The position numbers and the translations under genes are program-made. Below the pieces are notes generated by a model. It ran no database searches. It had not been told where the DNA came from and was given only the letters and a program-made list of their open reading frames with translations. Shown here in pieces: positions 17,522 to 28,982 of a stretch of DNA of 64,000 bases (its first letter is position 1; each line of letters starts with the position of its first letter). Location: NCBI RefSeq assembly GCF_002858675.1, contig NZ_PJZF01000010.1:99057-163056 (forward strand). The letters are read 5' to 3'. The stretch is from Chimaeribacter californicus. GTDB taxonomy: Bacteria; Pseudomonadota; Gammaproteobacteria; Enterobacterales; Enterobacteriaceae.

Positions 17522-18418
17522 CTACAACCCGGCCACTTCCCGGATGTAGTTGCGCGCTTTGACGGCGTACTCAAACGGGTTGGCCAGCGCCGGGTCTTGC
17601 TCCGCCTCGACCACCATCCAGCCTTTGTAGCCGCGCTGGTCCAGCAATGTGAACACCGGGCGGAAGTCGATCACCCCGTCGCCCGGCACCGTAAAGGTGC
17701 CCATGCGCACGCCGTCCAGGAAGCTGCGGCGATGCGCACGCACGTCAGCGACCTTCTCATCGCGCACATCTTTCAGGTGGATATGGTTGATGCGCGGCAG
17801 GTGTTTTTCCAGCACTGCCATCATCACCTGCTGTGAGCCTTCGGAATAGTAGAGGTGGCCGGTATCAAACAGCAGATACACATCGTCATTCACCAGCGCC
17901 ATAAAGCGGTCAATCTCGGCCGGAGTCTGGATGGCGGTGCCCATATGGTGATGCAGGCAGACCTGCATCCCTTTTTCAGCGGCAATCTTCGCCAGCTGGT
18001 TATACCCGTCTGCTACCCGCTGCCACTCTTCGTCGGTAAAGTGCGGCTTCTCATCAAACACCGCTTTGGTGGTGCATTGGATGCTCTTGCTCTGCTCCGA
18101 GCAACCAATCACCTTTGCGCCCATCTCATGCAGGAAATTCATGTGGTTGACGAATTCGTCGATGGTCTTTTCCTTCAGGCCATCGGCGAAAAAGGTGCTG
18201 AACCAGGCGTTGCAGATGCGGATGCCGCGCGCGTCCAGCATCCGTTTCAGCAGCGCGGTATCACGCGGGTATTTGCTGCCCACCTCGCTGCCGGTAAACC
18301 CGGCCAGCGCCATTTCACTGACGCACTGCTGGAAGGTATTTTCACTGCCCAGATCCGGCATGTCGTCGTTGGTCCAGCCAATCGGCGCGATCGCCAGTTT
18401 GATGTTGTCTTTGTTCAT
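17522..18418 (-). CDS. iolE: Inosose dehydratase
   Basis: 298 residues. Dehydrates scyllo-inosose (2-keto-myo-inositol) to a trihydroxycyclohexanedione, second step of inositol breakdown. Xylose-isomerase-like TIM barrel; start region [19 protein letters not shown], metal-binding stretches [13 protein letters not shown] and [12 protein letters not shown], and NHIHLKDVR are characteristic of IolE. Last gene of the minus-strand series iolD-iolG-iolH-iolE, 34 bases after the preceding gene. Confidence 0.95.
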   Translation of the reverse strand: MNKDNIKLAIAPIGWTNDDMPDLGSENTFQQCVSEMALAGFTGSEVGSKYPRDTALLKRMLDARGIRICNAWFSTFFADGLKEKTIDEFVNHMNFLHEMGAKVIGCSEQSKSIQCTTKAVFDEKPHFTDEEWQRVADGYNQLAKIAAEKGMQVCLHHHMGTAIQTPAEIDRFMALVNDDVYLLFDTGHLYYSEGSQQVMMAVLEKHLPRINHIHLKDVRDEKVADVRAHRRSFLDGVRMGTFTVPGDGVIDFRPVFTLLDQRGYKGWMVVEAEQDPALANPFEYAVKARNYIREVAGL

Positions 18419-18452
18419 GGGTAAGCCTCGCCTGCCCGCAGGCAGGAAAACG

Positions 18453-19337
18453 TTATTTGACCAACAGTTCCCGCTCGATGCGCTCGCGGGTCTCGACAGC
18501 CTGATACTTCATTTTTTCCGGGTAACCAAACAGTGACGCCGCAATAATTGGCTCGCCGCCCACCTTGAAGGTTTTATTGGCGAAATCCATCTCGCGCAGG
18601 GTGTTGAACAGCGTTTCGAAGTCCACTTCCCCTTCGCCGATGCCGACGTGTTGGTGTACCGCCGCGTCCACACCCGGCGGATTGACGATGTAACGGCAAT
18701 GTTTGGTGTGGTTATGGGTGTCAGCGATCAGCACATGGGAGAGATCGTCCCCGGCATAACGCAGCATGTTCGCCACGTCGCCGACGCCTTTGTCATAGAA
18801 GAAAGTGTGCGGCACGCTGTAGAGGTATTTCACGTTGTCACTACGCAGGGACTTCACCAGATCGCAGGTTTCATTGTTCAGCTCGCAGAAATCCCACGGG
18901 TGGGACTGGATCTCCATGCGGATGCCTTCACGTTCGATGATCGGCAGCAGCTCCTCCATGGACTTGTACCACAGCTCCTCGCAGATCTCCGGTTCGTTCG
19001 GGTTACCGGCCAGCTCGGTGTTAATCACCTGCACGCCCATCTCGACGGCGATCTCAATCATGCGTTTCCAGTTCTTCACCGCGGCCACGCGGCGATCCTC
19101 ACCGGGGCCGGACCAGCGGTACACCACGATAAACGACGAGATCTCGACGCCGGTCGCCTTCAGCGCATTGCGGTATTCTGTGATCACCTCACGGCTGGCT
19201 TTCGGGTGCTTGTAGAACGGGTTGATCTGCGGGTGCGGCGACTGCTCGATGTATTTGTAGCCCCACTCCGCCACCTGATGGACCATCCTGGTAATGCCCA
19301 TGTCCTTGATGACGTCGACATCAAACGCGATTTTCAT
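18453..19337 (-). CDS. iolH: Sugar phosphate isomerase/epimerase, IolH-like
   Basis: 294 residues, xylose-isomerase-like TIM barrel. Residues suited to metal binding are seen in [25 protein letters not shown] and [14 protein letters not shown]. The sequence fits proteins annotated IolH in enterobacterial inositol islands; the biochemical role of IolH is not established. Located between iolG and iolE with gaps of 55 and 34 bases, so it is part of the same transcript. Confidence 0.75.
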   Translation of the reverse strand: MKIAFDVDVIKDMGITRMVHQVAEWGYKYIEQSPHPQINPFYKHPKASREVITEYRNALKATGVEISSFIVVYRWSGPGEDRRVAAVKNWKRMIEIAVEMGVQVINTELAGNPNEPEICEELWYKSMEELLPIIEREGIRMEIQSHPWDFCELNNETCDLVKSLRSDNVKYLYSVPHTFFYDKGVGDVANMLRYAGDDLSHVLIADTHNHTKHCRYIVNPPGVDAAVHQHVGIGEGEVDFETLFNTLREMDFANKTFKVGGEPIIAASLFGYPEKMKYQAVETRERIERELLVK

Positions 19338-19392
19338 GGTGTCTCCCTAAGTCAGTGTTACAGCAGCCGGGCCGCAGCCCGGCAAAAAGAGG

Positions 19393-20439
<1,047 letters not shown>

Positions 20440-20550
20440 TCACGGGCTGCCCGCCCGCATACGTTTTCTTCATCGCATACGGCTTAATTGCGCTTAAGGG
20501 TATAAAAGGGGTGACGCGGTAGATCCGGGCAGCCGGGGCCGCCCGCCGGC

Positions 20551-22491
20551 TCAGTAGTCGCGTGCCTTATCAATATTTTCATTCAGCCTATCGGCCACCT
20601 GCCGGATACGGCTGCTCTCAGAGACCTGCGCGCCGCCCACCCGCCACCAGCTGAAGTATTTGTGCACCATGGTTTTCGGCAGCACTTTAATGTCGATCAG
20701 CGTGGAAACGGTCTGTTTGCGCGCATCCTCCAGCGCGTCGCGCAACTGCGCATAGGTGGTGACGCGGTAGGTTTTGCAGCCGTAAGCCTGCGCCAGCATG
20801 GCGAAGTCCACCGGCACGAAGCCGCCGGTCAGGGTATTGGTTTCATGGTCACGGAAGCGGAACTCGGTGCTGAAGCTGTCCATACCGTGCTCCATCTGCA
20901 AATTGTTGATGCAGCCGTTGGTCATGTTGTCGAGCAGTACCACGTTGATTTTGCAGCCTTCCTGAATTGAGGTGACCAGCTCGGAATGCAGCATCATGAA
21001 TGAGCCGTCGCCCAGCAGGGTGTACACCTCTCGCTCCGGCTCGGCCAGCTTGACGCCCAGCGAGGCATTCACCTCATAACCCATGCAGGAGTAGCCATAT
21101 TCCACGTGGTAGCCATTGACGCCGGTGGTGCGCCAGACGCGCTGCAAATCGCCCGGCAAACTGCCGGAAGCAGCCACGATCACCGCGTCCTGCGGCAAAC
21201 ATTCATTCAGCGTGCCGAGCACTTTGCTCTGCGTGAGCACGGAGTGGGTCTGTTCAATAAATTCGGCGAATACCTTTTTACGGTCGAGATGATCGTCGAT
21301 TTCCGGCACAAATTCCTCGCCGCTGTACTCCACCTGATAGACCCGGTCCACTTCACGGTAGAGGCTTTCACGCGCCTTACGAATGGCATCGCCCCAGGCG
21401 GCGCGGTAGTCCGTCGCGGCCAGCCGGGGCGTCAGGGCATCGAGCGCTTCGCGGGCATCCGCCAGGAGTTGCACGCCGTCGAGTTTGCCGGCATCAAAGG
21501 CACTGACGTTGATGTTAAGGAAGGCCACCTCCGGGTTCTGGAAAATCCATTTCGAGGAGGTGGTGAAGTCGGTGTAACGGGTGCCGATGCCAATCACCAG
21601 ATCGGCTTCTTTGGCCAGCGTATTGGCCGCCAGGCTGCCGGTCTCGCCGATGCCGCCGAGGTTCAGCGTATGCTCAGAGAGGATCGCGCCCTTGCCCGCC
21701 TGGGTTTCCGCAAACGGAATGTTGAAGCGTTCGGCAAACTGTTGCAGCGCCGCCGCGGCCGCACCATATTTCACCCCGCCGCCGCACACAATCAGCGGCT
21801 TGCGCTTACCGGCCAGCAGGGTGAGCGCATCCTGCATCATGCCTTCGGTCGGCAGGCGGCGATCCATACGGTGTACGCGTTTCTGGAAGAAGTAATCCGG
21901 GTAGTCATAGGCTTCGCCCTGCACATCCTGCGGCAGGGAGAGCGTGACCGCGCCGGTTTCCGCCGGGTCAGTCAGGACGCGCATCGCATTGATGCAGGCG
22001 CTCATCAGCTGCTCCGGCCGTGAAATGCGATCCCAGTATTTGCTCACGGCGCGGAAGGCGTCATTGGTGCTGATGCTGAGATCGTGCGACTGCTCAATCT
22101 GTTGCAACACCGGGTCGGGCTGGCGGGTGGCGAACACATCCCCCGGCAGCAGCAGCAGCGGGATCCGGTTGGCCGTGGCGGTGGCGGCGGCCGTCACCAT
22201 ATTGGCTGACCCCGGCCCCACCGAGGTGCTGCAGGCGTAGATTTCACGGCGCAGTTTCTGTTTGGCATAGCCAATGGCCGCATGGGCCATGCCCTGCTCG
22301 TTACGCCCCTGATGCACCACCAGCGCGCCGCGATCCTGCTCCAGCGCCTGTCCCAGCCCCAGCACGTTGCCGTGGCCGAAAATGGCAAAAATCCCTTTGA
22401 CGAATTTGTGTTCCGCCCCATCCACCAGGACATATTGGTTATCCAGGAACTTAACCAGCGCCTGCGCCATCGTGAGTCTCGTCTTAGCCAT
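20551..22491 (-). CDS. iolD: 3D-(3,5/4)-trihydroxycyclohexane-1,2-dione hydrolase
   Basis: 646 residues from ATG 22491, behind AGGAAGGG; the longer frame to 22527 lacks a ribosome site. A thiamine diphosphate-dependent ring-opening enzyme yielding 5-deoxy-glucuronate. Typical ThDP architecture: N-terminal Pyr domain ([27 protein letters not shown]), central domain ([26 protein letters not shown]) and C-terminal PP domain with [11 protein letters not shown] and the metal ligand Asn in [12 protein letters not shown]. First gene of the minus-strand iol operon. Confidence 0.96.
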   Translation of the reverse strand: MAKTRLTMAQALVKFLDNQYVLVDGAEHKFVKGIFAIFGHGNVLGLGQALEQDRGALVVHQGRNEQGMAHAAIGYAKQKLRREIYACSTSVGPGSANMVTAAATATANRIPLLLLPGDVFATRQPDPVLQQIEQSHDLSISTNDAFRAVSKYWDRISRPEQLMSACINAMRVLTDPAETGAVTLSLPQDVQGEAYDYPDYFFQKRVHRMDRRLPTEGMMQDALTLLAGKRKPLIVCGGGVKYGAAAAALQQFAERFNIPFAETQAGKGAILSEHTLNLGGIGETGSLAANTLAKEADLVIGIGTRYTDFTTSSKWIFQNPEVAFLNINVSAFDAGKLDGVQLLADAREALDALTPRLAATDYRAAWGDAIRKARESLYREVDRVYQVEYSGEEFVPEIDDHLDRKKVFAEFIEQTHSVLTQSKVLGTLNECLPQDAVIVAASGSLPGDLQRVWRTTGVNGYHVEYGYSCMGYEVNASLGVKLAEPEREVYTLLGDGSFMMLHSELVTSIQEGCKINVVLLDNMTNGCINNLQMEHGMDSFSTEFRFRDHETNTLTGGFVPVDFAMLAQAYGCKTYRVTTYAQLRDALEDARKQTVSTLIDIKVLPKTMVHKYFSWWRVGGAQVSESSRIRQVADRLNENIDKARDY

Positions 22492-22967
22492 TGTTATACC
22501 CTTCCTGTTTGCATTGTCCGGTGGCATCGGGCCGTGTTCCGGCTACCTTTTCAGCCCGGTGGGGTGAAACGTGGAGGGATTATAAACAAATTTTTTTTCC
22601 ACAAAATCCCATTCCAGAAGAAACATTTCATTTTGCGAGAGAGATCAAAAAATGAAACAAAACGTCCATTCACCTTTCTGTCACGCGGTTTTTACCCATG
22701 CATGACAATTCAACAGGTTAGCGCCAGGGTCTTCCCCCTTCAGCGCGTAGTGTGAGCTGGCGCACACCTCCGCGCCCTGCCCCGCCGCACGGGCTGTGGC
22801 GCGGCTTTGGCGGCGATATACCCGGGTAACAACAGGGCAGGAGTGCCGGTTGTTTAACCGCACTCACAATTTTGGTTTTTCAATTTCATTCATTCTTGTA
22901 TTTGAAATTTTTATTCCTCATACTGCGGAAAAATGCTTCTTCACTCCCTTTCAAGAAGGAATCTGGT
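22492..22967. promoter_or_regulatory. Divergent promoter region between iolD and iolC
   Basis: 476 bases without a credible gene. The iolD side (22570-22670) is strongly AT-rich with GAAACATTTC and ATGAAACAAAACG words that may be IolR contacts. At 22751-22766, TGTGA-GCTGGC-GCACA resembles a CRP site with one mismatch. Exact promoters could not be fixed. Confidence 0.5.
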
Positions 22968-24902
22968 ATGGCGACACACCCAAAACAGCTGGATGTCATC
23001 TGTATTGGCCGCATCGCGGTTGACCTTTACGGTCAGCAGATTGGTGCCCGGCTGGAAGATATGAGCACCTTTTCCAAGTATCTCGGCGGTTCATCCGGCA
23101 ATGTGGCCTACGGCACGGCCATCCAGGGGCTGAAGTCCGCCATGCTGGCGCGCGTCGGTGATGAACATAACGGCCGCTTCCTGCGGGAGGAGTTACAGCG
23201 CGCAGGCGTAGACACGCAATACCTGATCACCGACACGCAGCGCCTGACCGGACTGGTGATGCTCGGCATCAAAGATGAAGAGACCTTCCCGCTGATTTTC
23301 TACCGCGATAACTGCGCCGACATGGGGCTGGTACCGGACGATATTGACGAGAGCTACATTGCCTCTGCCCGCGCCGTGGCCGTGACCGGTACCCACCTTT
23401 CCCACCCGGATACCCGCGCCGCGGTGCTGAAAGCGCTGGATTACGCCCGTAAGCACGGGCTACGTACCGCACTGGACATCGACTACCGCCCGGTACTCTG
23501 GGGGCTGACCTCACTGGGCGACGGTGAAACGCGTTTCATTGAATCCGGGCCGGTGACCCGCCAGTTACAGCAGGTGCTGGACAAATTCGACCTGATTGTC
23601 GGCACCGAAGAGGAGTTTCATATCGCCGGCGGCAGCACCGATACCCTGACGGCGCTGGCCAATGTGCGCCGCCACAGCCAGGCCACGCTGGTGTGCAAGC
23701 GCGGCGCGCAAGGCTGCTCGGTGTTTGAGGGCGCGATCCCCGAAGGCTGGGATCAGGTCAAACTCCATTCAGGCGTACGGGTTGACGTGCTGAACGTGCT
23801 GGGCGCAGGCGATGCCTTTATGTCCGGTTTACTGCGCGGTTACCTGAATGACGAAGGCTGGGATCAGGCCTGCCGCTATGCCAATGCCTGCGGCGCGCTG
23901 GTGGTGTCGCGCCACGGCTGCGCCCCGGCGATGCCGACCAAAGAGGAGCTGGACGATTATCTGAAGCGTGACCGCGAGGTGAAACGCCCGGATCGCGATG
24001 TGCGCCTCAACCATCTGCACCGCGTCACCACCCGCAAACAGGCGTGGCCGGAGTTGTGTGTGTTCGCCTTTGACCACCGCAAGCAGCTGGAAGAGATGGC
24101 CGATGAGGCCGGTGCCGGTTACCAGAAAATCCCGGTGCTGAAACAGCTGCTGTTACAGGCCGCCAAAGAGGCTGCCGCCGAGGCCGGGCTGGCCCACAAC
24201 AGCGGCATTCTGGCGGATACCACCTACGGCCAGCCGGCGCTGAATGCCATTACCGGCCAGGGCTGGTGGATCGGCCGCCCGATTGAAATGCCCGGTTCAC
24301 GGCCGCTCCGGCTGGAACACGGTAACCTTGGCTCGCAGCTGGTAAGCTGGCCGCTGGAGCATGTGGTGAAGTGCCTGGTGTTCTACCATCCGCAAGACCC
24401 GGAGGCACTGCGTCAGGAACAAGAGGCGCAGCTGCTTGACGTCTGGCGCGCCTGCTGCCAGAGCGGCCACGAACTGTTGCTGGAGGTGATTCTGCCGGAG
24501 AGCAGCCGTGATAAAGATGAGCGTTTTTATGTCGAGTCAGTGACGCGCTTTTATCAGCTTGGTATTCAGCCGGACTGGTGGAAACTGCCGCCGCTCTCGG
24601 TGGCCGGCTGGAAACAGGTGAGTGAGGTGATTGAGGCCAACGACCCGCACTGCCGTGGGGTGGTGATTCTCGGCCTCGACGCGCCGGAGGCGGAACTGAA
24701 AGCGGGCTTCGCCCAGGCCGCCGCCGCGCCGTGGGTGAAAGGGTTTGCCGTGGGCCGCACCATCTTCGGCCAGGCCTCACGCCAATGGCTGCATGGCGAG
24801 CTGGATGACGCCGCACTGATCCGACAGGTGAAACAGAATTACCTGACGCTGATTGGCTACTGGCGGGACGTGCGCCCGCTGCCGGACGCGCTGAAACAGT
24901 GA
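22968..24902 (+). CDS. iolC: 5-Dehydro-2-deoxygluconokinase fused to DUF2090 (aldolase-like)
   Basis: 644 residues from ATG 22968, behind AAGAAGGA. The N-terminal half (about 1-320) is a PfkB-family kinase that phosphorylates 5-dehydro-2-deoxygluconate: YLGGSSGNVAYG, TALDIDYRPVLW, and the anion-hole motif VLGAGDAFMSG near residue 280. The C-terminal half (about 345-640) is a DUF2090 domain starting PELCVFAFDHRKQLEEM, resembling class I aldolase barrels; it may perform the aldolase step, because no separate iolJ is present (inference). Single gene on the plus strand, divergent from iolD, followed by iolR. Confidence 0.95.
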   Translation: MATHPKQLDVICIGRIAVDLYGQQIGARLEDMSTFSKYLGGSSGNVAYGTAIQGLKSAMLARVGDEHNGRFLREELQRAGVDTQYLITDTQRLTGLVMLGIKDEETFPLIFYRDNCADMGLVPDDIDESYIASARAVAVTGTHLSHPDTRAAVLKALDYARKHGLRTALDIDYRPVLWGLTSLGDGETRFIESGPVTRQLQQVLDKFDLIVGTEEEFHIAGGSTDTLTALANVRRHSQATLVCKRGAQGCSVFEGAIPEGWDQVKLHSGVRVDVLNVLGAGDAFMSGLLRGYLNDEGWDQACRYANACGALVVSRHGCAPAMPTKEELDDYLKRDREVKRPDRDVRLNHLHRVTTRKQAWPELCVFAFDHRKQLEEMADEAGAGYQKIPVLKQLLLQAAKEAAAEAGLAHNSGILADTTYGQPALNAITGQGWWIGRPIEMPGSRPLRLEHGNLGSQLVSWPLEHVVKCLVFYHPQDPEALRQEQEAQLLDVWRACCQSGHELLLEVILPESSRDKDERFYVESVTRFYQLGIQPDWWKLPPLSVAGWKQVSEVIEANDPHCRGVVILGLDAPEAELKAGFAQAAAAPWVKGFAVGRTIFGQASRQWLHGELDDAALIRQVKQNYLTLIGYWRDVRPLPDALKQ

Positions 24903-25118
24903 CCGGCCAGAAGCGGCTCCTGCGGGGGCCGTTTTTTATGGCCTGTGCCTCTGCCCCTGCGTTACTTTTTAAGCGATCTGTGAGCCTTTTCAAGGTCCGA
25001 TGAAATAAAGCTGGGGATCGGCCACATTAAATGAAATTTTCGATTCATCTGGTAGACTAGCCACAATGAAAACATGTTTCGTTTTCCTGATCCCCTGTCT
25101 TATCTGTGAGCCACTGAC
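24903..25118 (+). promoter_or_regulatory. iolR promoter region with candidate operator
   Basis: AT-rich between iolC and iolR. ATGAAATTTTCGATTCAT (25031-25048) is an imperfect palindrome, and GAAAACATGTTTC follows close to 25067; both are of the type expected for autoregulation. A GC-rich pair of inverted words near 24903-24935 (GGCCAG...GGCCG) ending in TTTTTT may terminate iolC. Confidence 0.45.
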
Positions 25119-25988
25119 ATGACTAACCCGACCCAACTCTCCTTGCTACAGGATGAGATCCGCCGTCGCTACGACACGCTGAGTAAGCGCCTGAAGCAGG
25201 TGGCCCGCTATATTCTTGATAACAGCAACAGCATCGCCTTTGACACCGTGGCCTCGATTGCCGCGCAGGCCAGCGTGCCGCCCTCGACCCTGATCCGCTT
25301 CGCCAATGCCTTTGGTTTCAGCGGCTTTAACGAAATGAAGCAGGTTTTCCGCCAGCATCTGATGGAAGAGACGGTGAGCTATACCGAGCGCGCCCGTCTG
25401 TTCCGCCAGACCTCGACCGAAGAGAACGCCGTACCGGAAAAACCCGCCGAGATCCTGAACGTGTTTACCATGGTCAATGCGCAGGCGTTGCAACAACTGG
25501 CGATGCAGATAAGCCCGGAACAGCTCGACAAAGCGGTGGATCTGCTCAACAACGCCGACACCATCTATGTGATTGGCCTGCGCCGCTCCTTCAGTGTGGC
25601 CTCTTACCTCACCTACGCCCTGCGCCACCTGGAGCGCCGCGCCTTCCTGATCGACGGGCTGGGCGGCATGTTCACGGAGCAGCTCAGCATGGTGAAGCCA
25701 AAAGATGTGGTGATTGCCATCAGCTACTCGCCGTATGCCCAGGAAGCGGTGGATCTGGTGCAGCTCGGCGCAAAACAGGGCGCACAGCAGATTGCGATCA
25801 CCGACAGCCAGGTCAGCCCGCTGGCCGCCTTCAGCGACGTCTGTTTTGTGGTGCGTGAAGCCCAGGTAGACGGCTTCCGCTCACAGGTCGCGTCCATGTG
25901 CCTCGCCCAGACCCTCGCCGTCTCCCTCGCCCTTACCAACGCCCGTGACGGCACCGTCAGCGCCCTCAACGCCCAGCCCGCTAAATAG
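25119..25988 (+). CDS. iolR: RpiR-family regulator of inositol genes
   Basis: 289 residues. N-terminal HTH_6 domain (KQVARYILDNSNSIAFDTVA, then AAQASVPPSTLIRFANAFGF) and a C-terminal SIS sugar-phosphate-binding domain (about 130-270; YVIGLRRSFSVASYLTYALR, VVIAISYSPYAQEAVDLVQL). Enterobacterial iol regulons, as in Salmonella, are controlled by RpiR-type IolR rather than the DeoR type of Bacillus. Located in the centre of the iol cluster. Name rests on family and context. Confidence 0.88.
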   Translation: MTNPTQLSLLQDEIRRRYDTLSKRLKQVARYILDNSNSIAFDTVASIAAQASVPPSTLIRFANAFGFSGFNEMKQVFRQHLMEETVSYTERARLFRQTSTEENAVPEKPAEILNVFTMVNAQALQQLAMQISPEQLDKAVDLLNNADTIYVIGLRRSFSVASYLTYALRHLERRAFLIDGLGGMFTEQLSMVKPKDVVIAISYSPYAQEAVDLVQLGAKQGAQQIAITDSQVSPLAAFSDVCFVVREAQVDGFRSQVASMCLAQTLAVSLALTNARDGTVSALNAQPAK

Positions 25989-26026
25989 GGCGCAAACCGG
26001 CGAACTGACCCGCTAAAAAACCATAA

Positions 26027-26052
26027 CGGCCACCCTGGGGTGGCCGTTTTTT
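26027..26052 (+). terminator. Terminator of iolR
   Basis: CGGCCACC (26027-26034) pairs with GGTGGCCG (26039-26046), followed by six T. An A run on the left side (26015-26020) also allows use for the convergent iolB transcript. Confidence 0.9.
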
Positions 26053-26100
26053 ATGGGGTCATCATCACGCGTTAAACACGATCGCGCTCAGGCACTGCGA

Positions 26101-26919
26101 TCACCCTTTAGGGTACTGATCGCTGTTGATCCAGGCGTGATCTTTTTCCCAGGTGAATTTCCATTTCCGTACCGGGCCGGCCATGACGTTCAGGTAATAA
26201 CTGTCGTAACCCGCCAGGGTGGCGACCGGGTGGTAGCCGCGCGGCACTTTCACCACGTCCCCGTTATAGACCGCCATGCACTCATCCAGCGAGCGGTCAT
26301 CGGTGTAGACACGTTGCATACAGAACCCCTGCGCCGGGTCGAGCCGGTGATAATAGGATTCCTCCAGATAGGTCTCATCCGGCGAGTTTTTATCATCGTG
26401 CTTGTGGCTCGGGTAGGAGCTGGTATCCCCTTCGGCGGTATACACCTCAACCACCAGCAAACTGTCGGCGGGTTCGCTGTCGGGCAGGATGTTATGCACC
26501 AGCCGTTTGTTACGCCCCTTACCGCGATGCTCCACCCCGACCTTTTCCGGTGAAATCAGCCGTGCCGGCAGCGAACCCGAGGAAGGTGAACGGCACACCG
26601 CCAGCTCCAGGTCACTCTCTGCCAGTACGTTCACCGTCTCATGGTGCGGCACATAGACCGAATAGGGCGGTACCCGCTCGAATGGGCTCATACGTTTGCC
26701 GATATGCGGAAACTCCGCCTGGCTGGTCGAAACGGACGCCAGCCCGGCCACCAGCACCAGGCAGAGTTCATTACCGTCACTTTGCAGCGTCAGCGACTGG
26801 CCTGCGTTGAGTTGGTAGACCTCAAACCCGACATACTCCCAGCCGGCATTCTCGGGGGTCACGTGCTGGACGCGCCCCTGCGCGTCCGGTTTCTGGCATT
26901 TGGAAAGCAGTGAAGACAT
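26101..26919 (-). CDS. iolB: 5-Deoxy-glucuronate isomerase
   Basis: 272 residues. Isomerises 5-deoxy-D-glucuronate to 5-dehydro-2-deoxy-D-gluconate. Bicupin KduI/IolB family: GFEVYQLNAGQSLTL, VEVYTAEGDTSSYPSHKHDD with metal-binding histidines, and the MQRVYTDDRSLDECMAVYNGD stretch are diagnostic. Starts 26 bases after iolA on the same strand, so the two form an operon. Confidence 0.95.
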   Translation of the reverse strand: MSSLLSKCQKPDAQGRVQHVTPENAGWEYVGFEVYQLNAGQSLTLQSDGNELCLVLVAGLASVSTSQAEFPHIGKRMSPFERVPPYSVYVPHHETVNVLAESDLELAVCRSPSSGSLPARLISPEKVGVEHRGKGRNKRLVHNILPDSEPADSLLVVEVYTAEGDTSSYPSHKHDDKNSPDETYLEESYYHRLDPAQGFCMQRVYTDDRSLDECMAVYNGDVVKVPRGYHPVATLAGYDSYYLNVMAGPVRKWKFTWEKDHAWINSDQYPKG

Positions 26920-26945
26920 CGGTCTCTCCTTTACTGTCAGTGAAA

Positions 26946-28451
26946 TCAGCCCAGCGTCGGCATACTGTATTCAGAGACCGTTTGCTGGCCGGTCGGCCAA
27001 CGGGCGGTGACGGTTTTCATGCGGGTGTAGAAGCGCACGCCGTCGCTGCCGTGGACGTTCAGCGCGCCGAACACTGAACGCTTCCAGCCGCCGAAGCTGT
27101 GGAAAGCCATCGGTACCGGTACCGGCACGTTCACGCCGACCATCCCCGCCTGCACGCTGCTGACAAACTCACGCGCGTAGCGGCCGTTGCTGGTGAAAAT
27201 GGCGCTGCCGTTGCCGAATTCATGGCCGTTCACGGTCTCAATGGCGGTCTGGTAGTCCGGCACCCGCACAATGCCCAGCACCGGCCCGAAAATCTCCTCG
27301 CGGTAGATAACCATCTCCGGCGTCACGTGGTCGAACAGCGTGCCGCCCACAAAGTAGCCGTCCGGCGCGCCCGCCACCTTGTAGTTCCGGCCATCCGCTA
27401 CCAGCGTCGCGCCCTCTTCCACCCCTTTGTCGATGTAGCCCAGCACCTTTTTCTGGTGATCCGAGGAGACCAGCGGCCCCATCTCATTTTCTTCACCGCC
27501 CTGTTGCAGGCCCGGGCCTACCCGCAGTTGGGCAATCAGCGGTTTGAGTTTTTCCACCAGCTTGTCTGCCGTGCTGTCACCGACGACCACGGCGATCGGC
27601 AGCGCCATACAGCGCTCACCGGCTGAGCCGAATGCGCCGCCCATCAGGGCATTCACGGTGGCATCCAGATCGGCATCCGGCATGATGATGGCGTGGTTTT
27701 TCGCCGCACCGAACGCCTGCACACGTTTGCCGTGGGCGCTGGCGGTTTTATAGATATATTCCGCAACCGTAGAGGAGCCGACAAAGCTCACCGCCTGCAC
27801 GCGCGGGTCGGTATAGAGTTGTTCGGCATGCTCATTGGCACAGTGCACCACGTTGAATACGCCGTCCGGCAGGCCCGCTTCTTTCAGCAACTCCGCCATG
27901 CGCACAGACGCAGACGGCACCAGCGCCGGTGGCTTCAGCACAAAGGTGTTACCGCAGGCCAGCGCGATCGGGAACATCCACATCGGCACCATTGCCGGGA
28001 AGTTGAACGGCGTGATGCCGGCCACTACCCCCAGCGGTTGCTGCATGGAGAAGCTGTCCACACCGCCGCCGACATCCGGCGAGTATTCACCTTTGATCAG
28101 GTGTGGAATGCCGCAGGCAAACTCGACCACTTCCAGCCCGCGGGTCAGCTCGCCCAGTGCGTCGGAGTAGACCTTGCCGTGTTCACTGACAATCAGTTCC
28201 GCCAGCTCGTCACGGTGCTGCTCCAGCAGGGCTTTGAAGTTGAACATGATGCGGGCGCGGCGCAGCGGCGTGGTGGCGGCCCAGGCGGGGAAGGCCTGAT
28301 GCGCCGTTTCAATGGCCGCCAACACCTCTTCGCCGGTGCTTTGTGTGACTTCACGATCTGCCTTGCCGGTTGCCGGGTTATAGACCGGCAGTGACTGGTT
28401 GCTGGCACTGAGGCTGGTTTTGCCGCCAATAAAGTTACCCACGATTTTCAT
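26946..28451 (-). CDS. iolA: Methylmalonate/malonate-semialdehyde dehydrogenase (acylating)
   Basis: 501 residues, aldehyde dehydrogenase fold. Converts malonate semialdehyde plus CoA and NAD+ to acetyl-CoA and CO2, final step of the pathway; also called mmsA. GITPFNFPAMVPMWMFP and the catalytic cysteine in GSAGERCMALP (about residue 284) mark the CoA-dependent class. Start codon at 28451 follows GAGGGTGAG. A perfect 15-base tandem duplication lies 10 bases upstream in the leader. Confidence 0.96.
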   Translation of the reverse strand: MKIVGNFIGGKTSLSASNQSLPVYNPATGKADREVTQSTGEEVLAAIETAHQAFPAWAATTPLRRARIMFNFKALLEQHRDELAELIVSEHGKVYSDALGELTRGLEVVEFACGIPHLIKGEYSPDVGGGVDSFSMQQPLGVVAGITPFNFPAMVPMWMFPIALACGNTFVLKPPALVPSASVRMAELLKEAGLPDGVFNVVHCANEHAEQLYTDPRVQAVSFVGSSTVAEYIYKTASAHGKRVQAFGAAKNHAIIMPDADLDATVNALMGGAFGSAGERCMALPIAVVVGDSTADKLVEKLKPLIAQLRVGPGLQQGGEENEMGPLVSSDHQKKVLGYIDKGVEEGATLVADGRNYKVAGAPDGYFVGGTLFDHVTPEMVIYREEIFGPVLGIVRVPDYQTAIETVNGHEFGNGSAIFTSNGRYAREFVSSVQAGMVGVNVPVPVPMAFHSFGGWKRSVFGALNVHGSDGVRFYTRMKTVTARWPTGQQTVSEYSMPTLG

Positions 28452-28982
28452 GTCTCACCCTCGTTCTGTGATCGGTCGTTCTGTGATCGGTGGAGCCGGG
28501 CAATGCCGGGTTGGGGGCATGAACCGGGGCGCACTCTGCGCCACCTGCTCAGCCGCTGTTGGCAAAAACTCTATTCTATTGAAAAAAAAGTTTCAAATAT
28601 TTTATTTTGGAATGTTTTATTTTAGCGGCACGCCTCGCAAAAACGTGAACATCTGCGTGAAAGTCGCTGCGGCTTTTCGATCTGCCTTCCAGACCCCCGC
28701 CTGTCATTCACAAAAAGTTAACAGCACCCTGCACGGCCCGGGGCGACAATGCCCTTGCATGCCGTAGGATTATCCTGGAATCCGGCTTGCATGTTGCTGC
28801 GATGTTGCGTGAAAAGGCGATGAATTTTTTGAGCCGCGTCTAAAAATCAATATTTCATTATTTTAAATTTATGGAATAAATGTTCTTTTAAATACCGGGC
28901 GCCTGGGTTCCCTCACGGCACGAATTACCCTGATGTTCCTCACAGCGCGCGAACCGTTGTCGTGCGCGCAAACGGAGACTGT
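28452..28982. promoter_or_regulatory. Divergent promoter region between iolA and the inositol transporter
   Basis: 531 bases with no credible gene. Two AT-rich islands (28560-28625 and 28835-28895) flank a GC-rich middle. Candidate regulator words: GAAAAAAAAGTTTC (28581-28594) near iolA and GGAATAAATGTTCT (28873-28886) near the transporter, both of GRAA-N6-TTYY form. Confidence 0.5.
28461..28490. repeat. Perfect 15-base tandem duplication in the iolA leader
   Basis: TCGTTCTGTGATCGG occurs twice back to back (28461-28475 and 28476-28490), immediately upstream of the iolA ribosome site. Confidence 0.85.

Noticed and set aside
22617..22630. Third GRAA-N6-TTYY word before iolD
   Set aside because: GAAG-AAACAT-TTCA departs from the pattern in both halves, so I did not count it as an operator.
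22751..22766. CRP site between iolD and iolC
   Set aside because: One half-site base is off and the surroundings are GC-rich; kept only as a remark in the promoter entry, not as a separate site.
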